Source: DATFLL01 sp035267785
Lineage (GTDB): Bacteria; Pseudomonadota; Gammaproteobacteria; DATFLL01
Length of the DNA: 9,419 nucleotides
Reading direction: 5' to 3'
Assembly: GCA_035267785.1 (NCBI GenBank)
Contig: DATFLL010000080.1
Span: forward strand, 1-9,419
The translations under genes were made by a program, and so were the position numbers. Below are positions 1 to 4,971 of this stretch, one piece after another. The notes under the pieces were generated by a model. It saw nothing but the letters and a program-made list of their open reading frames with translations. It made no database searches and was not told the DNA's origin. Every line of letters begins with the position of its first letter. Position 1 is the stretch's first letter.

Positions 1-488
1 TCGGCCCCACCGCCGCCATGCATCAGCGATGGCGGTTCATCCCCGCGTGCGCGGGGAACACGATCGCGCGGCGACGGTCATAAGCCCGGGCGGCGGTTCA
101 TCCCCGCGTGCGCGGGGAACACGATAGAGAAGCCGAGAGGCATTAGCGGGTCGCCGGTTCATCCCCGCGTGCGCGGGGAACACATCGTCGCCGTCTCCGG
201 CCAGACCCTGGTCGACGGTTCATCCCCGCGTGCGCGGGGAACACCTGCAGGCGGTGCAGCAGCCAGAGCGTTACATCGGTTCATCCCCGCGTGCGCGGGG
301 AACACGGGGAACGTCGGCGCCGTCGGTAGCATCAACGCGGTTCATCCCCGCGTGCGCGGGGAACACGTGGCCGAGATCGTGACGATCAGGCTCGCGACCG
401 GTTCATCCCCGCGTGCGCGGGGAACACCAACAGGGGAATCACCTAAGATGGAAATTGGACGGTTCATCCCCGCGTGCGCGGGGAACAC
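1..488 (-). CRISPR. Type I-E CRISPR array, 8 repeats, continues beyond the left edge
   Basis: Eight identical 29-nt repeats lie at 33-61, 94-122, 155-183, 216-244, 277-305, 338-366, 399-427 and 460-488. The seven spacers between them are each exactly 32 nt. Bases 1-32 form one further 32-nt unit, so the array almost certainly continues to the left. Read on the minus strand, the repeat is GTGTT, stem CCCCGC, loop GCAC, stem GCGGGG, then ATGAACCG. This is the I-E repeat architecture; the E. coli repeat has loop GCCA and handle ATAAACCG. By analogy with E. coli, Cas6e cuts after the 3' stem and leaves an 8-nt 5' handle AUGAACCG. The leader is on the right, beside cas2, so the spacer at 428-459 is the newest. 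It is also the least GC-rich (14 of 32), against 19-21 of 32 in two others counted. No spacer match was noticed elsewhere in the window. All repeats are intact, with no degenerate terminal repeat visible. Confidence 0.99.
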
Positions 489-593
489 TCTTCCTCTACT
501 TCCTTGAATCACCGGGATTTTTTGGAACGATCCCAATCCACCAGTGAATATGGCCGATCAGACCAAGTCCAGATTGTAAAAGAGCGGGTCCAG
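489..593 (-). promoter_or_regulatory. CRISPR leader between cas2 and the array
   Basis: This 105-bp stretch, visibly richer in A and T than the rest of the window, separates the cas2 stop codon from the first repeat. It lies on the leader side given the repeat orientation. In I-E systems the leader drives pre-crRNA transcription and directs Cas1-Cas2 to the first repeat. On the minus strand it ends in AGA directly before the repeat, as I recall the E. coli leader does. A possible -10 element, TACAAT, lies at 573-578, but I found no convincing -35 at 16-18 bp from it, so the promoter is unproven. Read-through from cas2 could also transcribe the array. An imperfect inverted repeat (TTGGAA, CGA, TCCCAA) lies at 522-536. 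No open frame of note lies here. Confidence 0.85.
497..523 (-). promoter_or_regulatory. Candidate IHF-binding site in the leader
   Basis: On the minus strand, a run of six A (518-523) is followed by 8 nt and then ATTCAAGGAAGTA (497-509). The core matches the IHF consensus WATCAANNNNTTR at 7 of 9 fixed positions. The A-tract lying 8 nt upstream of the core is the arrangement of the lambda H' site. The core ends 8 bp before the first repeat (489-496), which equals the spacing in the E. coli K-12 leader as I recall it. In E. coli, IHF bends the leader so that Cas1-Cas2 inserts new spacers at the first repeat. The identification rests on motif and spacing only; two consensus bases are missing. 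Confidence 0.5.
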
Positions 594-914
594 TTACGGA
601 CCATCGAAACTGGTATCAGGACCGCAGTCCGGTTCCGGCGCGAAGCGCACGAGGCGCAGACCTTCGTGGTCGATCGGGATACGGCGGTTACGGCCTACGG
701 TCTGGAATTCGAAGCCCGATTCGTTGCGACTGGACCAGGCGAGGACGGCGTTGCCGTCTTCGATGAGTGCGCTGGTCTGTTCCCAGATCATCTCGCGCAC
801 CTTGCGGCTGGTGTCGCCGACGTAGACGCCGGCGCGCACCTCGAGCAGCCAGATCGCCAGACGCCCGCGAAGCCGGGGCGGCGCGCCTTCGGTGACGACG
901 ACGAGCATGGTCAT
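594..914 (-). CDS. cas2: CRISPR adaptation protein Cas2, type I-E
   Basis: Cas2e is the dimeric core of the Cas1-Cas2 integrase that captures short DNA pieces and inserts them as new spacers. The 106-residue product matches E. coli Cas2 (94 residues) almost throughout. Examples are the N-terminus MTMLVVVTE, then PPRLRGRLAIWLLEVRAG (residues 12-29), EMIWEQ (41-46), GFEFQT (67-72) and GLRLVRF (85-91). Glu9, the conserved acidic residue of the E. coli active site, is kept. In E. coli, integration does not need Cas2 nuclease activity. The C-terminus carries about 12 extra residues after the FAP segment; this part of E. coli Cas2 contacts Cas1. The ATG at 912-914 lies 2 bp after the cas1 stop, with GGAG at 924-927, 9 nt upstream, inside cas1. 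It is the last gene of the operon, followed directly by the leader. Confidence 0.98.
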   Translation of the reverse strand: MTMLVVVTEGAPPRLRGRLAIWLLEVRAGVYVGDTSRKVREMIWEQTSALIEDGNAVLAWSSRNESGFEFQTVGRNRRIPIDHEGLRLVRFAPEPDCGPDTSFDGP

Positions 915-916
915 GG

Positions 917-1843
917 CTACTGGCTCCGGTGGCCCGCGTCGCCGGTCTGTTCCGGTTCCGGGATGGCGGGCGGCTGGGCTTCCGGGGCCGGCGCCGGCGG
1001 ATCGATTCCGCCCGCGGCAAGGACATCCTCGATCAGCGGGATCAGTTTGTTCAGCAGCTTGCCCTGGCGGAATGCGTCGCGGCAGGCGATGCGGACTTCC
1101 CGGTCCGGTTTGGCGGGGTTGCGGGCGGCGACCTGGAACGCGGCGGGCACGACGGTCTCGAACTTGACGATGTCGGCGATGTCGTAGACGAAGCTCTGCG
1201 GCTTGCCGGTATGCAGGAAGCCGATGGCCGGCGCGTAGCCGGCGGCGAGGATGGCCGCTTCAGTGACGCCGTAGAGGCAGGCGGTCGCGGCCGACAGGCA
1301 CTGATTGACCGGATTGGATCGGTCCCAGTCTTTCGGATCGTAGCGTCGGCCCTTCCACTCGACGCCGTACTTTTTCGCCATGACCTGGTACATGCGGCGC
1401 ACCCGTGTGCCCTCGATACCGCGCAACTGGTCGACCGAGCGCCGCTGCGGTGGTTCTTCCTGAAAACGCAGGGCGTACATGCGGCGCACGACCTGCAGGC
1501 GCAGTTGTTCGTCGAGTGCGAGTTGTGCCTGATAGAGCAGTTTGTCGGAACGCGCACCGCCGGGCTGGCCGGCGGAGTACAGCCGCACACCCGCCTCGCC
1601 GACCCAGATCAGCAGCGTACCGACAGTCGAGGCGAGTTTGACGGCGGCGTGCGAGACGCGGGTACCTGGTTCGAGCAGGATGCACACGGTCGAGCCGACC
1701 GGGATGTGCATGCGCTCGCCGTTGGCCTCGTCCACCACGACGAACGCGCCATCGCGCACGTCGATCTGGCTGCGCCCGACGAAGACCATGGAGGCGCGCT
1801 CCTTGATCGGGATTGGCTTGAGCGGCACGAACGACGAGCCCAT
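917..1843 (-). CDS. cas1: CRISPR adaptation endonuclease/integrase Cas1, type I-E
   Basis: Cas1 is the metal-dependent integrase subunit. Two Cas1 dimers flank a Cas2 dimer and join prespacer ends to the leader-proximal repeat. The 308-residue protein aligns with E. coli Cas1 (305 residues) with a constant offset of 3 from at least residue 144 onward. The catalytic residues are Glu144 (in RGIEG), His211 (in HTGKP) and Asp224 (in YDIADI), equivalent to E. coli E141, H208 and D221. Residues that sense the PAM in E. coli (Y165, Q287, I291) correspond to Tyr168, Gln290 and Ile294 and are unchanged. A proline-rich linker near 282-297 leads to a conserved end, GDAGHRSQ. The start is 6 bp after the cas6e stop. 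No clear Shine-Dalgarno sequence precedes it, so translation is probably coupled to cas6e. Confidence 0.98.
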   Translation of the reverse strand: MGSSFVPLKPIPIKERASMVFVGRSQIDVRDGAFVVVDEANGERMHIPVGSTVCILLEPGTRVSHAAVKLASTVGTLLIWVGEAGVRLYSAGQPGGARSDKLLYQAQLALDEQLRLQVVRRMYALRFQEEPPQRRSVDQLRGIEGTRVRRMYQVMAKKYGVEWKGRRYDPKDWDRSNPVNQCLSAATACLYGVTEAAILAAGYAPAIGFLHTGKPQSFVYDIADIVKFETVVPAAFQVAARNPAKPDREVRIACRDAFRQGKLLNKLIPLIEDVLAAGGIDPPAPAPEAQPPAIPEPEQTGDAGHRSQ

Positions 1844-1849
1844 GCCGGG

Positions 1850-2551
1850 TCACGCCCGCCGGATCAGCCAGAGGCCGCAGCCGAATGCACGGCTGTGGCC
1901 GATGCCGCGCGCGAGGGTTACCTGGAATCGCTCCGGGTCGGTCACGGTGAGCAGGCCCTCGTAGTCGAGGCTGCTGAAGCGGATATCCCGGCCCTTGCGA
2001 CGATGCACGTGCTGTTGATAGCGGCTGACCTGCGGGCGCGCAACCAGGGCGTAGCCGCAGCGCTCGGCACGCTGTTCGTCGGCAAGCCAGTCGCGGCCCG
2101 CTTCGTCCATGCGTTCACGCAGAGCGGCGGCGTCTTCGATGCCCTCGCCACGCGCGGCGGCCTTGGCGTCCATCAGTACGTCGTGGCGGCGGGTGTTTTT
2201 CCGATTCTCCTCACGCCGGGCCACCGTCGGGTTGGCACGAAGATGGAAGGCAAGGCGCTGGCCCTCCGCCAGCACGGGCTGGTACGGCTTGGTCTCGCAG
2301 CCAAGCAGGCCGGGTACCGGCTGCGGCTCGACGTCCGAGAGCACGTAGAACATCGGCAGGCCACGTGGCCCCTCGCCGTCGGGGTCGGGTTCACGTTCCA
2401 GTTCCTGGCGGAACAGGAAGGGCCGTGCTTCCGCATCCGGGAACAGCCGCCACAGAAGCTGGTGGTTGCCGTAGCCATTGCCCTGCATGAGGTGGAACAG
2501 GGCATTGCGGTCCAGGGCTTTGGTATCGACACGGACTCTGGAGAAGAACAT
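1850..2551 (-). CDS. cas6e: CRISPR RNA endoribonuclease Cas6e (CasE/Cse3)
   Basis: Cas6e cuts pre-crRNA at the base of the repeat hairpin and then stays bound to the crRNA 3' hairpin as the head of Cascade. The 233-residue protein begins MFFSRV, like E. coli MYLSKV. It contains HQLLWRLFP (30-38), which aligns with E. coli HQGLWHLFP, so His30 is the likely catalytic histidine (E. coli H20). About 10 extra residues (MQGNGYGN region, about 20-29) lie before it. FHLRANP is the conserved mid-protein motif. The C-terminal glycine-rich loop GIGHSRAFGCGLW spans 216-228. The frame stays open upstream to 2680, but the ATG at 2549-2551 is chosen because of the homology and the GGAGG at 2559-2563, 7 nt upstream. 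The cas5e stop overlaps this start by one base (TGATG), indicating translational coupling. Confidence 0.97.
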   Translation of the reverse strand: MFFSRVRVDTKALDRNALFHLMQGNGYGNHQLLWRLFPDAEARPFLFRQELEREPDPDGEGPRGLPMFYVLSDVEPQPVPGLLGCETKPYQPVLAEGQRLAFHLRANPTVARREENRKNTRRHDVLMDAKAAARGEGIEDAAALRERMDEAGRDWLADEQRAERCGYALVARPQVSRYQQHVHRRKGRDIRFSSLDYEGLLTVTDPERFQVTLARGIGHSRAFGCGLWLIRRA

Positions 2552-3285
2552 CACGGATCCTCCCGCACGATGCACCAGGATTCGGGGCGGACGGTGAATT
2601 GCCAGCGACCGCGATGGAGCGGTTCGTCCGACGGGAAGCGGGTCTCCTGTGCTTCGATGTCGCCGCCGTCGCCTTCCCACGCGTAGGCCTGCTCGCCCTG
2701 CAGGGCGAGTCGTCGGTGTTCGTCCGCATCATCGAGCGGCGTCAGGGCGGGGAAGGGCGTATCGAGTGCCGCTCGTACGCCTTCGGCTTCGACCACCTGC
2801 GGGTACACGGGGGCGGTCAGCGGGAAGGCGCGGCGACCGAGACACAGCGGGAACTGCGGCTCGCGCAGGGCTGCCGCGAGGTCGTCGACTGTCCACGGTG
2901 CCTCTGTTGTCGTCGTGACGGCGACCGTCCAGTAGCCGTCACAGCGGTATTCGCGTGTCGAAAGGATTGTGTGCAGTCGATGTTTCGGTATCGACAACTC
3001 CTCGCGCCGGGTGTAGTGCGCTATTTTTCGCTGCTGCGCGGGCACCTGGGCAGTGTGGTAGTCGCGTAGCAGGACCCCGGGGCTGGATTGTTTCACCGCG
3101 ACGCGCACGCCATCGCGCAGGGCGTGCTGGCGCTCATGATCGTCGCGCTGCAGGCCGAGTGCGGCGCCGAGCATGCCGATAATGGCGGAGCGGCCGGGGT
3201 GGCTGGCCGTTGGCCGGGCCTCGCCCACGGCGGCCTCGCCCCAGCTCGCCATCGGGCCGTACGGCCGGAATACGAGATAGCGCAT
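2551..3285 (-). CDS. cas5e: Cascade subunit Cas5e (CasD)
   Basis: Cas5e is the RAMP-fold subunit that holds the 5' handle of the crRNA at the tail of Cascade and contacts Cse1. The 244-residue protein starts MRYLVFRPYGPMASWGE, matching E. coli MRSYLILRLAGPMQAWGQ. It continues with GRSAIIGMLGAALGLQRDD (about 31-49), LRDYHT, and a segment ending in STREYRCDGYWTVA, which aligns with E. coli TWREYLCDASFTVA. CLGRRAFPLT is the conserved LGRR motif. It is slightly longer than E. coli CasD (224), mostly in the C-terminal third. The ATG at 3283-3285 follows an AGGAG placed 7 nt upstream, and the cas7e stop codon TGA overlaps the start of that ribosome-binding site. The stop TGA overlaps the cas6e ATG by one base. 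Confidence 0.97.
   Translation of the reverse strand: MRYLVFRPYGPMASWGEAAVGEARPTASHPGRSAIIGMLGAALGLQRDDHERQHALRDGVRVAVKQSSPGVLLRDYHTAQVPAQQRKIAHYTRREELSIPKHRLHTILSTREYRCDGYWTVAVTTTTEAPWTVDDLAAALREPQFPLCLGRRAFPLTAPVYPQVVEAEGVRAALDTPFPALTPLDDADEHRRLALQGEQAYAWEGDGGDIEAQETRFPSDEPLHRGRWQFTVRPESWCIVREDP
2559..2563 (-). promoter_or_regulatory. Ribosome-binding site fixing the cas6e start
   Basis: GGAGG on the minus strand lies 7 nt upstream of the ATG at 2549-2551. It settles the start against the longer frame that opens at 2680, whose extra 43 residues are arginine-rich and lie entirely over the 3' end of cas5e. Confidence 0.8.
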
Positions 3286-3297
3286 GAAGCGGCTCCT

Positions 3298-4335
3298 TCA
3301 GTGGCGGGTGACGAAGGCGCGGAGTTCTTCCAGACTGCCGCTTCCTTCAGTCGCGTCGATTTCGTAACGATCGTCGGCGCAGGCGCCGTAGACGCGGTCG
3401 AAGTGGTCGCGTTGGCGCTGGATCGCCTGGATGGCCTCGCCGGCCTGATCGTTCCCGTACACGGGCTTGAGGAAGGCCACCGATAGCGAACGCGGCTGCT
3501 GCGATCCCTTCTCCGCGAGTATCCACGACGCGTACGCGCGGGAGCCAAAGCTGTTCTGTTTGCCACGTGGCGAGACCTTTACTGCCGCCTCGGTGAGGGC
3601 GCCGATGGCCTTGTCGGCCAGCGTGTCGTCACCACCCAGGTTCTTTACAAGCTGATCGCGGTCGATGCAGATGTAGCTGTAGAACAGCCCGGCGGCGAAA
3701 CCGGTCTCCCCGATGTGGGCGGCCCCCATGTCCTCGTCGCCGCTGTTGAGATCGTCGACAGCGGTGAAGTAGTCGTCCTCGATCACGACCGGATGCACAG
3801 TGATCGCGTGCGCGACCTGGCAGGCGGCGTCGATGTTGTAGCCCGGGTCGGCAGCGAGCATGCGGCCGAACAGGCCGATGTCGGCCGCATTCGGCGTCGC
3901 CCGCAGGAGCCGTAGCTCTTCCTCCGTTGGCTCACGGTTCTCCGCGATCAGGGTCTCGGTGAGCGAGTCGACTGCTGCCCGTTCCTCGGGGCTGATATGG
4001 GCAAGCTGTTCGATCTCCGTACCTTCCTTCTTGATGGCACCGAACACGTCGGCAATGGAACGCGCCCATTCGCGGGCCTGCTTCTGCTTGACCCCACCTT
4101 CCAGCAGGCTTTTCTCCACTTCCGTGCCGAGGCGCTTGGTCCGGGTGCCGAGGTGGCCCGAAAGCGCTTCCTGGAACAGGTCCGAGGTGCGCCATGTTCG
4201 TTTGAGGCTTTGCGAGGACACGCGCAGGCGTTCGACACCGCCCATGCGGGCGGTCTTCGGGCGGCCGAGGTCGTCGCGGTTCATGTTGGCCGGCGGATAG
4301 GCGGTCAGCATGTGGAGCTGGATGAATGTACTCAT
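3298..4335 (-). CDS. cas7e: Cascade backbone subunit Cas7e (CasC/Cse4)
   Basis: Cas7e polymerises along the crRNA (six copies in E. coli Cascade) to form the backbone that presents the guide for pairing. The 345-residue protein (E. coli CasC 363) begins MSTFIQLHML and has NRDD at 19-22. The strongly conserved SSQSLKR lies at 40-46. A central helical insertion, about 55-170, is followed by AHAITVHPV (175-183), DYFTAVDDL (188-196), AHIGETGFAAGLFY (206-219), and NLGG (232-235). It ends in LEELRAFVTRH, comparable to E. coli LEQLKSWVRNN. The ATG at 4333-4335 has GGGAG at 4343-4347, 7 nt upstream. It lies 24 bp after cse2 and 12 bp before cas5e. Confidence 0.98.
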   Translation of the reverse strand: MSTFIQLHMLTAYPPANMNRDDLGRPKTARMGGVERLRVSSQSLKRTWRTSDLFQEALSGHLGTRTKRLGTEVEKSLLEGGVKQKQAREWARSIADVFGAIKKEGTEIEQLAHISPEERAAVDSLTETLIAENREPTEEELRLLRATPNAADIGLFGRMLAADPGYNIDAACQVAHAITVHPVVIEDDYFTAVDDLNSGDEDMGAAHIGETGFAAGLFYSYICIDRDQLVKNLGGDDTLADKAIGALTEAAVKVSPRGKQNSFGSRAYASWILAEKGSQQPRSLSVAFLKPVYGNDQAGEAIQAIQRQRDHFDRVYGACADDRYEIDATEGSGSLEELRAFVTRH

Positions 4336-4359
4336 GTTCGTTCTCCCTGCGGGTATCGA

Positions 4360-4971
4360 TCAGTTCGTGTTGACGGGCTGGTAGCGGGCGAGTTCGCTGA
4401 AATAGGCGGTTGCCCAGCGCACCGGCAGGCGGCGGTCGGGGGCAACATCCACGTAACCGGCATGCTCGCGTTGCCAGTGGAGGATGCCGTCGGCCAGCGA
4501 AAGCACGTTCACCTTTTCGTCGAGCAGATGCACCATCCGCCGCATGCGGCGCTGCAGTTCATTCAGGTCGTTGCTGTGCTGCAGTTGCGAGAACCGCAGT
4601 TCGCTGACGCGCGGTTTGCCTGCGCCCTTCTCGACCTCGCCCCCCATTGCCGCGGCGAATTCGATGCCGGGCTGGTGTGTGCGCACCTCGGCCAGCACGG
4701 CGGCGATGCACCCCCACGCGGTCATTTCCCAGGGCTTGCGTCGGGATTCCGGCAGGGCAAACCAGAGATGCCGGAATCCCTCGGAGAGCAACGCGTCGTC
4801 CGGTGCGCGCGCGCGCCGCAGCACCGCACGAACGCCGGCGGGCCAGCCCGTGTCGAGCGACTGGCCGTCCCAGGCGGTGCCGTGGCCACTGAGTTTCGCC
4901 CACCAGTCGAATACGGCGGCCTGTTCCTCGTCTCCCCGCAGTACGCGCAGGCGAATGCTGTCGTCGGTCAT
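4360..4971 (-). CDS. cse2: Cascade small subunit Cse2 (CasB/Cas11)
   Basis: Cse2 is the all-helical small subunit, present as a dimer in E. coli Cascade, that stabilises the displaced strand of the R-loop. The 203-residue product is longer than E. coli CasB (160), with extra sequence mainly in the first half. Recognisable parts are the N-terminal AVFDWWAKL (19-27) and RVSELRFSQL (121-130), followed by NDLNELQRRMRRMVHLL (134-150). The last two align with E. coli RINERRIFQL and the helix after it. HWQRE (165-169) fits the C-terminal helix region. The frame is open far upstream to 5793, but the ATG at 4969-4971 is chosen. It overlaps the cse1 stop as ATGA and has a near-perfect AGGAGG 4 nt upstream. 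The upstream extension is only the shadow of cse1. Confidence 0.96.
   Translation of the reverse strand: MTDDSIRLRVLRGDEEQAAVFDWWAKLSGHGTAWDGQSLDTGWPAGVRAVLRRARAPDDALLSEGFRHLWFALPESRRKPWEMTAWGCIAAVLAEVRTHQPGIEFAAAMGGEVEKGAGKPRVSELRFSQLQHSNDLNELQRRMRRMVHLLDEKVNVLSLADGILHWQREHAGYVDVAPDRRLPVRWATAYFSELARYQPVNTN

Noticed and set aside
169..507. Plus-strand open frame within the array, with repeated RFIPACAGNT/SSPRARGT-like peptides
   Set aside because: The repeated peptides are translations of the CRISPR repeat in different frames; a well-known false gene type.
489..593. Separate small RNA or tracrRNA gene in the leader
   Set aside because: Type I-E needs no tracrRNA, and no anti-repeat copy or stable RNA structure beyond a weak imperfect inverted repeat is visible.
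1850..2680. Longer version of Cas6e (276 residues)
   Set aside because: The extra 43 N-terminal residues overlap cas5e and are arginine-rich without homology; the ATG at 2551 has a GGAGG and matches the family N-terminus.
929..2686. Long plus-strand open frame (585 codons) across cas1, cas6e and the end of cas5e
   Set aside because: It runs antisense to three recognised genes and reads like a shadow of GC-rich codon bias, with no known domain and no ribosome-binding site that I could see.
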